In this document: positions 18,642-27,762 of the stretch, piece by piece | How the letters are laid out: every line of letters starts with the position of its first letter | Position numbering within the stretch: the stretch's first letter is position 1 | NCBI GenBank assembly: GCA_019119415.1 | Contig: DWXB01000017.1 | Span: 62,001-126,000 of the forward strand | Source of the DNA: Candidatus Ligilactobacillus avistercoris | GTDB lineage: Bacteria > Bacillota > Bacilli > Lactobacillales > Lactobacillaceae | Length of the DNA: 64,000 bases | Reading direction: 5' to 3' | The notes under the pieces: generated by a model | The model's input: the letters and a program-made list of their open reading frames with translations, nothing else | The model's database searches: none | Told to the model about the DNA's origin: nothing | Made by a program: the position numbers and the translations under genes

Positions 18642-19625
18642 ATGAGAACGGGAATTAAAATTGTGGCGACGGGAGCGGCAGTTCCAGAGCGGGTCGTAAC
18701 AAACGACGATTTAAGTACGTTCTTAGATACGTCAGATGAGTGGATTCGCCCCCGGACGGGAATTGAATCCCGCCATATTAGTACCGGCGAAAATACCGCC
18801 GATTTGTGTACCCGGGCAGCCCAGCAGATGTTGACGCGGAGCGGATGGGATCCTGCGAGCCTCGATTTGATCGTCGTGGGCACCATGTCGCCCGATTCAT
18901 GTACGCCAGCGACTGCAGCGATTGTTCAGGGACGGATTGGGGCGGTAAACGCCGCGTGCTTTGATCTTTCCGCCGCGTGTTCTGGCTTTGTATACGGTCT
19001 CCAGGTCGCTCAGCGATTTTTAGCAACGGGAATGCACCGGGCCCTCGTCATTGGGGGCGAGGTATTATCCAAGCTGGTCGACTGGCAGGATCGGCGGACC
19101 GCGGTGCTGTTTGGTGACGGCGCTGCCGGGGTTCTTTTGGAAAAGCAGTCTGATGACGACGCAGCCGCATTTCTGGCTGGTCAGATGTGGGCGGATGGAA
19201 CGGCATATGATAAACTACAAGCAGGGCAGATAGCCCCCTTGCAGTCGTTTCCGCCGCAGCACCAACGCTGGGAATACGTCCCGTTTACGATGGATGGCCA
19301 TGCCGTTTATCGGTTTGCCACAAACGAAGTTGCCCGGTCGTTGACAACAACGTTGGATGCAGCAGGGATGACCGCTGATAATGTTGACTATTTTTTGCTA
19401 CATCAAGCAAATTATCGTATCATAGGTGTGATTGCTAAAAAAATTGGTCAGCCGGTTGCTAAGTTCCCAGTGAACATTGCGAAGTATGGAAACACATCTG
19501 CAGCAAGTATTCCGCTTTTACTGGATGAACTAGTGACCCACGGGACGCTCCACCGTGGAGCAGTGGTTGCGCTGAGTGGTTTTGGCGGCGGTCTGACTGT
19601 GGGAACACAAATTATTCGATTCTAA
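18642..19625 (+). CDS. fabH: 3-oxoacyl-ACP synthase III (FabH)
   Basis: 327 residues, thiolase fold. Catalytic Cys113 in DLSAACSGFVYGL, His in FLLHQANYRI and Asn in KYGNTSAASIP form the KAS III triad. It condenses an acyl-CoA primer with malonyl-ACP to start fatty-acid synthesis; primer choice (acetyl or branched) sets chain type. ATG 18642 is the first good start, with GGAG at 18631-18634. No fabT (MarR-family regulator) gene lies between fabZ and fabH or ahead of fabZ. Confidence 0.96.
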   Translation: MRTGIKIVATGAAVPERVVTNDDLSTFLDTSDEWIRPRTGIESRHISTGENTADLCTRAAQQMLTRSGWDPASLDLIVVGTMSPDSCTPATAAIVQGRIGAVNAACFDLSAACSGFVYGLQVAQRFLATGMHRALVIGGEVLSKLVDWQDRRTAVLFGDGAAGVLLEKQSDDDAAAFLAGQMWADGTAYDKLQAGQIAPLQSFPPQHQRWEYVPFTMDGHAVYRFATNEVARSLTTTLDAAGMTADNVDYFLLHQANYRIIGVIAKKIGQPVAKFPVNIAKYGNTSAASIPLLLDELVTHGTLHRGAVVALSGFGGGLTVGTQIIRF

Positions 19626-19650
19626 ATCATGGTAAAGGAGTTTTATATCA

Positions 19651-19896
19651 ATGACTGAAGAAGAAATTTTTGCTAAGGTACAGGAAATTGCAGCCGAAGA
19701 ATTAGATGTTGATAAGGCGAAGATTACGCTGACGACAAACATCAAGGATGACCTGGATGCTGATAGTTTAGACCTCTTCGAAATCATGAGCGAACTTGAA
19801 GATGAGTTCGAAATTGAACTGGAGGCCGACGAGGACATCACGACGGTTGAAGACGTTGTTAAGTACGTTAAGAAGGAACTTGACGCTAAGGACTAA
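19651..19896 (+). CDS. acpP: Acyl carrier protein
   Basis: 81 residues, highly acidic four-helix protein. The phosphopantetheine attachment Ser39 is in the DADSLDLFEIMSELEDEFEI stretch (DSL motif). It carries the growing acyl chain between the enzymes encoded around it. AAAGGAG precedes the start. Note that Asp-Ser-Leu is followed by Asp-Leu-Phe rather than the commoner Glu-Leu-Val, a lactobacillar variation. Confidence 0.97.
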   Translation: MTEEEIFAKVQEIAAEELDVDKAKITLTTNIKDDLDADSLDLFEIMSELEDEFEIELEADEDITTVEDVVKYVKKELDAKD

Positions 19897-19927
19897 TTTA
19901 ATTTGATTTAGATAGGAACTGAACACC

Positions 19928-20869
19928 ATGAAATTCGGGATTTTATTTAGTGGTCAGGGGGCCCAGTATGCAGGAATGGGTTGTGATCTATACGCAAATG
20001 ATGACTTATTCCGAAAGGTTGTTGATGCGGCGAGTCCGCATGTAGGTTACGACGTTGCTGCAGTTCTCAATGATGAGGACCGGCTAAACGAAACGAAGTA
20101 TGTTCAACCAGCCATTGTTGCTGTCGAACTCGGGTTAGTTGCGATGCTTAAACGCGATGTTTCCACCCTCGCCATTGGAGGCATGGTGGGGCTCTCGCTT
20201 GGTGAGTATGCTGCGTTAATCGCGAGTGGTGCGATGCCGTTTGACGCTGGAATGGACGTCTTACGGCTCCGGGCGGCAGCAATGCAAGCAGACGCCGATG
20301 CCCGGCCAGGAGCAATGGCAGCAGTCTTAAATCCTGACGTTGAGCAGGTCAAGCAGGTCTGCGCGGCGTGCTCTGATCAGGATCATCAGGTCGTGATTGC
20401 TAATTATAATTCCCCGAAACAAGTTGTTATTGGTGGTGATCAGGCTGCAGTAGCCGCAGCAAGCAAACAGTTAAAGGATGCTGGTGTGCGGCGCGTGGTT
20501 CCATTAAAGGTAAGCGGGGCGTTTCACACCCCGCTTTTTGTGAATACACAGCAGCAGTTAGCAACGGCTCTGCCTAAGCTTACGTATCATGAGCCTGATT
20601 ATCCGGTAATTAGCAACACCACGGGAAGACCATTTGAAAAGGATGAAATTGCGGCCGTGCTCACCAAACAAGTCAGCACGCCGACGCACTTTGCTGATTG
20701 TGTTCGCTATATGATTAACGCCGAACAGGTGACAGCCACTCTCGAGGTGGGGCCAGGACAAACACTCAGCAAGTTTACCAAGCAGATTGACCGGCAGGTA
20801 GTGCGGTACCACGTTGATAGTATGGACGGGTACCAGCAACTGCTGGCAACGTTACGGGGGGAAGAATGA
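19928..20869 (+). CDS. fabD: Malonyl-CoA:ACP transacylase (FabD)
   Basis: 313 residues. Oxyanion-hole GQGAQYAGMG at the N-terminus, nucleophile Ser in GLSLGEYAAL, and catalytic His in SGAFHTPLF. It loads malonyl groups onto ACP for FabH and FabF. The stop overlaps the fabG start region, so the two are translationally coupled. Confidence 0.96.
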   Translation: MKFGILFSGQGAQYAGMGCDLYANDDLFRKVVDAASPHVGYDVAAVLNDEDRLNETKYVQPAIVAVELGLVAMLKRDVSTLAIGGMVGLSLGEYAALIASGAMPFDAGMDVLRLRAAAMQADADARPGAMAAVLNPDVEQVKQVCAACSDQDHQVVIANYNSPKQVVIGGDQAAVAAASKQLKDAGVRRVVPLKVSGAFHTPLFVNTQQQLATALPKLTYHEPDYPVISNTTGRPFEKDEIAAVLTKQVSTPTHFADCVRYMINAEQVTATLEVGPGQTLSKFTKQIDRQVVRYHVDSMDGYQQLLATLRGEE

Positions 20870-21600
20870 TGAAATTAAAGGATCAGGTTGTATTTATCTC
20901 GGGCTCGTCCCGGGGATTGGGCGCACGGATGGCCGTACGGTTTGCCGCTGAAGGCTGTAAGGTAATTTTAAACGGCCGGAAGGGGATTCCAGACGAATTA
21001 ATTGACCAAATCAACGAATATGGAGTACAGTACGCAACGGTGCTGGGCGACATTTCAAAGGCGGAAGACGTTAAGCGAATGACGAAGGAGGCCTTTGATG
21101 CGTTTGGGCGGATTGATATTCTGGTCAATAATGCCGGGATTACTAAGGACACCCTGCTTGTGGGGATGAAAGAAGCGGACTTTGAACAGGTGATTAACGT
21201 CAACCTGAAGGGGACGTTTTTGATGACTAAACTGTTCATGAAGCGGATGAACAAGCAACGGTCCGGGTGCATTATTAACATGGCAAGCGTTGTTGGCTTG
21301 CATGGGAATGTGGGTCAGGCAAGTTACGCCGCAAGTAAGGCCGGGGTGATTGGTTTAATGAAGACAACGGCCCGTGAAGGTGCCTTACGGGGCATTCGGT
21401 GTAACTGTATTGCGCCAGGAATGATTAAGTCTGATATGACCGATGCCCTAAGCGATAAGGTTAAGAAGCAGATTATGGAACAAATTCCGTTGAAACGGTT
21501 TGGGACGCCCGATGACGTGGCGGACGTTGCCCTGTTCCTGGCTAAGAGTGATTACGTCACTGGTCAGGTAATTTCCGTGGACGGCGGGATGACAATTTAG
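20869..21600 (+). CDS. fabG: 3-oxoacyl-ACP reductase (FabG)
   Basis: 243 residues, SDR family. Nucleotide motif SGSSRGLGARMA, NNAG in ILVNNAGITKDTL, catalytic Ser in MASVVGLHGNVGQ, Tyr and Lys in YAASKAGVIG, and C-terminal VTGQVISVDGGM. NADPH-dependent reduction of 3-oxoacyl-ACP. Two adjacent ATGs (20866, 20869) overlap the fabD stop; the second has the better spacing from the GGGGGG site. Confidence 0.95.
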   Translation: MKLKDQVVFISGSSRGLGARMAVRFAAEGCKVILNGRKGIPDELIDQINEYGVQYATVLGDISKAEDVKRMTKEAFDAFGRIDILVNNAGITKDTLLVGMKEADFEQVINVNLKGTFLMTKLFMKRMNKQRSGCIINMASVVGLHGNVGQASYAASKAGVIGLMKTTAREGALRGIRCNCIAPGMIKSDMTDALSDKVKKQIMEQIPLKRFGTPDDVADVALFLAKSDYVTGQVISVDGGMTI

Positions 21601-21613
21601 TTGGAGGGATAAC

Positions 21614-22846
21614 ATGGCGAGAGTCGTTGTAACGGGAATGGGCGTTGTTGCGCCTAACGGAATTACCCGGGACGAATTTATTGAAAACACGTTTGCAGGA
21701 AAGGTTGGGATTAAACCGATTACCAAGTTTGATGCCACGGATACTGGAATTAGTGTGGCTGGCCAGGTCGATGGTTTTGACTACAAGGAGCGCGTTGGCC
21801 GGGAAGGGCGGCGGATGGACCTCTTTGCGCAGTACTCGGTTCATACGGCTCTGGAAGCGGTCGAACAGGCCGGCATTACCTCTGAAAACACCCGCGGTGA
21901 AGACATGGGAGTGATTTTTGGGACCGGAATTGGGGGCCTTTCAACCATTCAGAAGCAGATTCTGAAAATGGGAAAACGGGGTCCGCGGGCGGTTTCCCCG
22001 CTCTTTGTTCCGGAAATTATTCCGAACATGGGAGCCGGCAACATCGCGATTCGGCTTGGCGCCAAGAACACGTGCATGACAATTGTTACGGCGTGCTCGA
22101 CGGCAACGAATTCAATCGGTGAGGCTTTCCGGCAAATCAAGGAAGGTCGGGCTGAAGTCATGATTACCGGTGGCGCCGAAGCACCAATCGATACGATCGG
22201 GATCGCGGGCTTTGCCTCCCTTACGGCTCTTTCCAAGGAAAGTGATCCGCTGAAGGCGTCAACGCCGTTTGACGAAAACCGGAGTGGGTTTGTGCTTGGT
22301 GAAGGGGCGGCTGCCCTTGTGCTTGAAAGCTACGACCACGCAAAGGCGCGGGGAGCAAAGATTCTCGCGGAAGTGGTCGGTTATGGGAGTACGTGTGATG
22401 CTTACCATATTACTGCGCCGGATCCAACTGGTGACGGGGCGGCCCGGGCGCTCAAGCAGGCCATGGGCGAAGCAGGTATTACCCCTGAACAGGTCGGCTA
22501 CTTGAACGCGCACGGAACGGCCACGCACGCCAATGATGTTGGGGAAGCAAAAGCAATTAACCTTGCTTTTGGGACTGATAGTGACCTGCAGGTTTCAAGT
22601 ACTAAGTCAATGACTGGGCACCTGTTAGGGGCGGCCGGAGCGGTCGAGGCCGTTGCAACGGTTGCCGCCCTTCAGCGGGGAGAACTCCCGCCAAACATGG
22701 GGCTAACCAAGCAGGATCCGGAGTGCCAGATTAACGTGGTAACTGAGCCTGGAACCAAGGCGCCTGATTTAGAGTATGCAATGAGTGACTCCCTTGGCTT
22801 TGGGGGCCATGATGCGGTACTAGCATTTAAAAAATGGAGTGACTAA
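21614..22846 (+). CDS. fabF: 3-oxoacyl-ACP synthase II (FabF)
   Basis: 410 residues, thiolase fold with Cys in VTACSTATNSIGEA, His in NAHGTATHAND, and Lys/His in STKSMTGHLLGAAGA. It elongates acyl-ACP with malonyl-ACP. It is the only elongating KAS in the operon, so it must handle both saturated and unsaturated intermediates unless another gene exists elsewhere. TTGGAGGG ribosome-binding site. Confidence 0.96.
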   Translation: MARVVVTGMGVVAPNGITRDEFIENTFAGKVGIKPITKFDATDTGISVAGQVDGFDYKERVGREGRRMDLFAQYSVHTALEAVEQAGITSENTRGEDMGVIFGTGIGGLSTIQKQILKMGKRGPRAVSPLFVPEIIPNMGAGNIAIRLGAKNTCMTIVTACSTATNSIGEAFRQIKEGRAEVMITGGAEAPIDTIGIAGFASLTALSKESDPLKASTPFDENRSGFVLGEGAAALVLESYDHAKARGAKILAEVVGYGSTCDAYHITAPDPTGDGAARALKQAMGEAGITPEQVGYLNAHGTATHANDVGEAKAINLAFGTDSDLQVSSTKSMTGHLLGAAGAVEAVATVAALQRGELPPNMGLTKQDPECQINVVTEPGTKAPDLEYAMSDSLGFGGHDAVLAFKKWSD

Positions 22847-22848
22847 GC

Positions 22849-23340
22849 GTGAACTTTAACGAAATTAAGGATTTAATGGCGGAATTTAATGCCTCCCCAA
22901 CCCGGGAGCTGGAGATTACTGAGGAAAACGGGTTTCGACTTCGGCTAAGTAAGAACGATGCACCGCAACGGGGTGAAGCCCAGCAGCCGAGCGCACCTTC
23001 AGCTAGCCAGCCAACCCCGGCACCGGCCCAACCAGCCCAACCGGTTGAAGCTTCCCAACCCAAGGAAGAACCGGTCCAGACTAAGTCGGCCAAGCCGGAA
23101 GGACCCGTAATTAAGGCGCCAATGGTGGGAACGGTTTACCTACAAGCTAAGCCGGATAGTCCCGCCTACGTAACGGTTGGCCAGCCGGTTCATAAGGGAG
23201 ACGTTGTCTGCATCATCGAGGCAATGAAGATGATGACGGAGATTAAGAGCGACGTTGACGGGGTGATTGCGGAGGTTCTTGTTGATAACGAAGACCTCGT
23301 TGAGTTTGATCAGCCCCTCTTCCGCGTAACGGAGGGATAA
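22849..23340 (+). CDS. accB: Biotin carboxyl carrier protein of acetyl-CoA carboxylase
   Basis: 163 residues: an N-terminal region ([20 protein letters not shown]), a flexible Ala/Pro/Gln-rich linker (about 40-75) and the biotinyl domain with EAMKMM, biotin on Lys127. It shuttles carboxyl groups from AccC to the AccDA transferase. GTG start at 22849, three bases after the fabF stop, with GGAG nine bases upstream. Confidence 0.95.
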   Translation: MNFNEIKDLMAEFNASPTRELEITEENGFRLRLSKNDAPQRGEAQQPSAPSASQPTPAPAQPAQPVEASQPKEEPVQTKSAKPEGPVIKAPMVGTVYLQAKPDSPAYVTVGQPVHKGDVVCIIEAMKMMTEIKSDVDGVIAEVLVDNEDLVEFDQPLFRVTEG

Positions 23341-23342
23341 CA

Positions 23343-23789
23343 ATGGCAATGGACATTAACGAAATCAAGAAAATTATTCCGCACCGTTACCCGTTCCTAC
23401 TGATTGATCGGGTTGAGGAAATCGTGCCTGGTGAAAAGGCGGTTGCCATCCGGAATGTAACGGCGCACGAAGAAGTTTTTAACGGCCATTTTCCGGATAA
23501 CCCGGTTCTTCCGGGGGTACTAATTGTTGAGTCGCTGGCACAAACGGGAGCAGTAGCGCTCCTGTCACAGCCCGAATTCAAGGGGAAGACGGCGTTCTTT
23601 GGTGGCATTAAAAACGCAAAGTTTCGCCGGATTGTTCGCCCGGGCGATCAGTTACGGTTGGAAGTAACGCTTGAGAAGTTAAAGCATAATATTGGCACTG
23701 GAAAGGGAATTGCAACGGTGAACGGCAAGAAGGCTTGCTCAGCAACGTTGACGTTCTTTATTGGTGATGACGAAGAGACGGGGCGGTAA
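23343..23789 (+). CDS. fabZ: 3-hydroxyacyl-ACP dehydratase, second paralog (FabZ)
   Basis: 148 residues, hot-dog fold. [17 protein letters not shown] at the N-terminus is the standard FabZ form; catalytic His in [18 protein letters not shown] and Glu in VESLAQTG. It is placed between accB and accC, the usual site in Lactobacillales operons. With the first paralog at the head of the operon, labour is probably split between ordinary dehydration here and isomerisation there, which is inferred. Confidence 0.95.
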   Translation: MAMDINEIKKIIPHRYPFLLIDRVEEIVPGEKAVAIRNVTAHEEVFNGHFPDNPVLPGVLIVESLAQTGAVALLSQPEFKGKTAFFGGIKNAKFRRIVRPGDQLRLEVTLEKLKHNIGTGKGIATVNGKKACSATLTFFIGDDEETGR

Positions 23790-23793
23790 GTGC

Positions 23794-25167
23794 ATGTTCA
23801 AGAAAGTATTGGTTGCTAATCGGGGTGAGATTGCTGTCCGGATTATTCGTTCCTTAAAGGAAATGGGAATTAAGACGGTCGCGATTTACTCGGTTGCTGA
23901 TCAACATAGCCTGCACGTTCAGCTGGCTGATGAGGCTGTCTGTGTTGGGGGAAACCGGCCGCAGGATTCATACTTAAATATGAAAAACATCCTTGCAGCG
24001 GCTGTTGGCACCGGGGCAGAAGCAATTCACCCGGGGTTCGGTTTTCTTTCAGAGAACAGCGAATTTGTTGAAATGTGTGAGGCGTGTGGAATCACGTTCA
24101 TTGGGCCGCATTCGGAAACCATCGAACTGATGGGGAATAAGGCGAACGCCCGGGTGCGGATGCAGCAGAGTGCGGTTCCCGTAATTCCGGGAAGCGAAGG
24201 CTTTATCGCTGACGCTGACGAGGCTCTCAAGGTCGCAGCCAAGGTTGGTTACCCAGTAATGCTCAAGGCCGCTGCTGGTGGTGGTGGCAAGGGAATCCGC
24301 CGGGTTGACCACGAAGAGGACCTAGTAGCGGCGTTTAACAATGCGCAGCGTGAAGCTCAGAGTGCGTTTGGCGACGGGCGGATGTACCTCGAAAAGATCA
24401 TGACCAACGTCAAGCACATTGAGGTCCAAGTGTTCCGTGACCGGGCCGGCCACATGGCGTACTTCCCGGAACGGGACTGTTCCGTTCAGCGGAATAAGCA
24501 AAAAATGATTGAGGAAAGCCCGTGTAGTCAATTAACGGCAGCTGAGCGGGCGCACCTCGGTGAAATTGCCCTGCGTGCGACCGAAGCAATTGATTACCTG
24601 AATACCGGAACGATTGAGTTTTTGATGGACCAGGAGCACCACTTCTACTTCATGGAAATGAACACCCGGATTCAGGTTGAGCACACGATTTCGGAAATGA
24701 TTACCGGAATTGACCTCGTGAAAGCGCAAATCATTGTCGCTGCCGGCGGTGACCTGCCATTTACGCAGGACGACGTGCGGATTTCCGGGCATGCAATTGA
24801 GTGCCGGATTAACGCCGAAGACCCTCAGCGGGACTTTATGCCGGCTGTCGGAAAGGTTACTAAGCTGTACCTGCCAGTCGGAAATCTCGGTGTGCGGATT
24901 GATTCCGAGTTGTATTCGGGAGCAACCATTTCGCCGTACTATGATGCGATGATTGCGAAGGTCGTGGCTTGGGGGCATGACCGGGACGAAGCAATCGCTA
25001 AAATGATCCGGTTACTCAAGGAAATGCGCGTTGAAGGGGTCACTACTAACCAACAGTTCCACCTAGAAATACTAAAAGATCCGGTCTTTCGGGCCGGAAC
25101 GTTTACGACGGATTACGTTGAAACGCAGGTTTTGCCGCGTTGGAAAGAGAAAATGGGTGAGGAATAA
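23794..25167 (+). CDS. accC: Biotin carboxylase subunit of acetyl-CoA carboxylase
   Basis: 457 residues, ATP-grasp enzyme. FKKVLVANRGEIAVRIIRS at the start, glycine-rich ATP loop KAAAGGGGKGIRRV, FPERDCSVQRNKQKMIEESP, and EMNTRIQVEHTISEMITGIDLV. It carboxylates biotin on AccB using bicarbonate and ATP. ATG 23794 is the family start; the ribosome-binding site is weak, consistent with coupling to the fabZ stop four bases upstream. Confidence 0.96.
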   Translation: MFKKVLVANRGEIAVRIIRSLKEMGIKTVAIYSVADQHSLHVQLADEAVCVGGNRPQDSYLNMKNILAAAVGTGAEAIHPGFGFLSENSEFVEMCEACGITFIGPHSETIELMGNKANARVRMQQSAVPVIPGSEGFIADADEALKVAAKVGYPVMLKAAAGGGGKGIRRVDHEEDLVAAFNNAQREAQSAFGDGRMYLEKIMTNVKHIEVQVFRDRAGHMAYFPERDCSVQRNKQKMIEESPCSQLTAAERAHLGEIALRATEAIDYLNTGTIEFLMDQEHHFYFMEMNTRIQVEHTISEMITGIDLVKAQIIVAAGGDLPFTQDDVRISGHAIECRINAEDPQRDFMPAVGKVTKLYLPVGNLGVRIDSELYSGATISPYYDAMIAKVVAWGHDRDEAIAKMIRLLKEMRVEGVTTNQQFHLEILKDPVFRAGTFTTDYVETQVLPRWKEKMGEE

Positions 25168-26027
25168 TGCGACTGTTTGACTTGAAAACCCTCCGTAGCC
25201 GGCACGTTAAGGCTGACAAGGAGGCCATGGATAAGGTGCCGGAGGGATTATGGCAGGCCTGTCCGAAGTGTCATCAGACGGTTTACCATAAGGAACTAGG
25301 AAAGTATAAGGTTTGCCCGCAATGTGGGTACGGGTTCCGGATTGGCGCTCGGGAGCGGTTAAGCTGGTTGGTCGATAAGAACCAGTTTACTGAATACGAT
25401 GCGGACCTGCAGACGGACGACCCGTTATCCTTTCCGGGATACCGCGATAAAATTGCCGCTTGCCAGGCCAAAACAAACTTGAATGATTCGGTGTTGACCG
25501 GAGTAGCAATGATTAAAAAGCAGCGGTGTGCGCTGGGAATCATGGATCCCCAGTTTATCATGGGTTCGCTCGGCCGCGTCACCGGCGAAAAGATCACGCG
25601 GCTTTTTGAACGGGCAACCCGAGAACAGCTACCCGTTGTTTTATTTACGTCGTCTGGTGGTGCGCGGATGCAGGAGGGAATTGTTTCCCTGATGCAGATG
25701 GCGAAGGTTTCCCGGGCGGTAAAGGATCACAGTGATGCGGGGCTCTTTTACCTGACGGTCCTGTGTGACCCAACGACCGGGGGGGTAACGGCTAGTTACG
25801 CAATGCAGGGTGATATCATTCTTGCTGAACCGCGTTCACTAGTGGGCTTTGCTGGGAAACGCGTGATTGAACAGACGATGCATCAGAAGGTTCCGGCTGA
25901 TTTGCAGGATGCTGAGACGGTCCTAAAGAACGGGTTTATCGATGCAATTGTTCCGCGGGATAAAATGCGTTCTGCGGTTGCCTGGCTTTTGAAGTATAAT
26001 GTGATGGGAGGCAGAAGCAATGGCTAA
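25167..26027 (+). CDS. accD: Acetyl-CoA carboxylase carboxyltransferase subunit beta
   Basis: 286 residues. Zinc ribbon with Cys pairs in CPKCHQTVYHKE and VCPQCGYGF, then the crotonase-type fold with TSSGGARMQEGIVSLMQMAK and GGVTASYAMQGDIILAEP. Forms the transferase with AccA. The ATG overlaps the accC stop and the 3' end overlaps accA by eight bases. Confidence 0.95.
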   Translation: MRLFDLKTLRSRHVKADKEAMDKVPEGLWQACPKCHQTVYHKELGKYKVCPQCGYGFRIGARERLSWLVDKNQFTEYDADLQTDDPLSFPGYRDKIAACQAKTNLNDSVLTGVAMIKKQRCALGIMDPQFIMGSLGRVTGEKITRLFERATREQLPVVLFTSSGGARMQEGIVSLMQMAKVSRAVKDHSDAGLFYLTVLCDPTTGGVTASYAMQGDIILAEPRSLVGFAGKRVIEQTMHQKVPADLQDAETVLKNGFIDAIVPRDKMRSAVAWLLKYNVMGGRSNG

Positions 26028-26802
26028 GGGTGACGAACGGACAGCGGCAGCCATTGTTGCTGCTGCCCGGGGGCCAAAAAAGATTACGACCCCAGAGTTG
26101 ATTCATGGCTTATGCAGTGAGTTTATGGAACTTCATGGCGATCGCGGAAATGGCGATGACCAGGCCGTTATTGGGGGAATCGGAATATTCAACCAACAGC
26201 CGGTGACCCTAATTGCAACCGATAAGGGAACGAGCGCTGAGGAACGGATTGCCAAGAACTTTGGGAGCCCGTTACCAGCTGGTTACCGGAAAGCCCGGCG
26301 GTTGATTATGCAGGCGGCCAAGTTCCACCGACCGGTGATTACGTTTGTTAATACGTCCGGTGCGTATCCGGGACAAGCAGCCGAGGAGAATGGTCAGGGT
26401 GAGGCGATCGCACGGAATTTACTTGAGTTAAGCACCGTGCCGGTTCCCATGATTACCATTATTTTTGGTGAAGGGGGAAGCGGAGGAGCGCTTGCTTTGG
26501 CCTGCGGTGATGAGGTGTGGATGCTCGAAAATTCAATGTACTCGGTTCTATCACCAGAAGGGTTTGCGTCAATCCTGTGGAAGGATAGTATGCGTTCAGC
26601 AGAAGCCGCTGAACTTCTCCAATTAACTCCCCAGGCGCTATTAAAGCAACAGGTGATTGAGGGGATTATCCCCGAGCCTGGTTCGCACAAGAAGGTTGTG
26701 CGGAATATTGCTGATGTCCTTAAACGCGAGTTACCCCGGTTACAACGGATGACAACAACTGAACTGCTTGAGCAGCGGAAGCAGCGCTACCGGAAGTTTT
26801 AA
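26020..26802 (+). CDS. accA: Acetyl-CoA carboxylase carboxyltransferase subunit alpha
   Basis: 260 residues, crotonase-like. Visible: FMELHGDRGNGDDQAVIGG, PVITFVNTSGAYPGQAAEENGQ, and IIFGEGGSGGALALACGD. Shorter than the roughly 320-residue proteobacterial form because the N-terminal helix is reduced, as is usual in Lactobacillales. Partner of AccD in making malonyl-CoA. Confidence 0.95.
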   Translation: MAKGDERTAAAIVAAARGPKKITTPELIHGLCSEFMELHGDRGNGDDQAVIGGIGIFNQQPVTLIATDKGTSAEERIAKNFGSPLPAGYRKARRLIMQAAKFHRPVITFVNTSGAYPGQAAEENGQGEAIARNLLELSTVPVPMITIIFGEGGSGGALALACGDEVWMLENSMYSVLSPEGFASILWKDSMRSAEAAELLQLTPQALLKQQVIEGIIPEPGSHKKVVRNIADVLKRELPRLQRMTTTELLEQRKQRYRKF

Positions 26803-26820
26803 GTAAAGGAGTAATGGAAA

Positions 26821-27576
26821 GTGGGATTATTGTCAGGAAAGAAGATCCTCGTTATGGGGGTTGCCAATAAGCGGTCCATTGCCTGGGGATGTGCGCAGGT
26901 AATGGAAGAACAGGGTGCGGAGGTTATTTACACGTACCAAAATGAACGGATGAAGCGTGGGGTGAGTCGGCTTGTCGAAGACGACCACCGGCTCGTAGAA
27001 TGTGATGCCGCTAATGACGAAAGCATTCAGCAGGCATTTAAAATCGTGAAGGAACGGTTTGGCAAAGTTGATGGCATCGTTCACGCGATTGCGTTTGCTA
27101 AGAAGGAAGAGCTCGGGGGAAGTATTTTGAATACGAGCCGTGACGGGTTTGCGCTGGCACATGACGTATCAGCATACTCCCTGATTGCCGTTGCCAAGTA
27201 CGGAAAGGATATCCTGAATAATCCGGCAAGTATCGTTACCCTCACTTACTTTGGGTCAGAACGGGCCATCCCAAGCTACAACGTAATGGGGATTGCCAAG
27301 GCTTCGCTGGAAGCAAGCATGCGCTACCTTGCCCGGGACATGGGTGAGTACGGTGTACGGGTAAACGCTATTTCCGCGGGGGCCGTTCGGACGTTAGCCG
27401 TTACGGGAATTCACGGTCATTCAGACCTGCTGAAGATTTCTGAGGAACGGACGGTTGATGGCCAGTCCGTAACGACCAAGGAAATCGGGGGATTATGTGC
27501 CTTCCTGATGAGTGACCTATCAACCGGCGTTGTCGGGGACGTGATCTACGCTGATAAGGGGGTTCACCTGATTTAA
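26821..27576 (+). CDS. fabI: Enoyl-ACP reductase (FabI)
   Basis: 251 residues, SDR-type. GVANKRSIAWGCAQVME nucleotide motif, catalytic Tyr and Lys in YNVMGIAKASLEASMRYLA (Tyr-x6-Lys), and the GAVRTLAVTGI loop that covers the substrate. NADH/NADPH-dependent last step of each elongation cycle; in this family the site of triclosan-type inhibition. GTG start with AAGGAG at 26806-26811, nine bases away. It closes the operon before a terminator. Confidence 0.96.
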   Translation: MGLLSGKKILVMGVANKRSIAWGCAQVMEEQGAEVIYTYQNERMKRGVSRLVEDDHRLVECDAANDESIQQAFKIVKERFGKVDGIVHAIAFAKKEELGGSILNTSRDGFALAHDVSAYSLIAVAKYGKDILNNPASIVTLTYFGSERAIPSYNVMGIAKASLEASMRYLARDMGEYGVRVNAISAGAVRTLAVTGIHGHSDLLKISEERTVDGQSVTTKEIGGLCAFLMSDLSTGVVGDVIYADKGVHLI

Positions 27577-27631
27577 GTTTCAGGTGTTTGAAACCCGAAC
27601 AAAGCAATAATTGTATTATTATATTTTTCGT

Positions 27632-27665
27632 GAAGGTTGCGGTAGACGCCGCAACCTTCTTTTAT
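27632..27665 (+). terminator. Terminator of the fab operon
   Basis: Eleven-base stem GAAGGTTGCGG/CCGCAACCTTC, 6-base loop, then TTTTT. Confidence 0.92.
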
Positions 27666-27696
27666 GGTAAAAATTATGGGAATTCAGGTCGCCCTG

Positions 27697-27725
27697 TTGT
27701 TAATTAACGGGTTTCCCGCTAAAAT
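27697..27725 (+). promoter_or_regulatory. zwf promoter
   Basis: TTGTTA at 27697-27702, 17-base spacer, TAAAAT at 27720-27725, 38 bases before the zwf ATG. Confidence 0.6.
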
Positions 27726-27762
27726 GGTGGTGAATACTCTGGAAAGTGGTGCGAGAATAATA

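Noticed and set aside
24532..24978. Long minus-strand ORF inside accC, and similar antisense ORFs in mutS, alaS, secA and mutS2
   Set aside because: They mirror codon bias of the real plus-strand genes, lack ribosome-binding sites and match no family.
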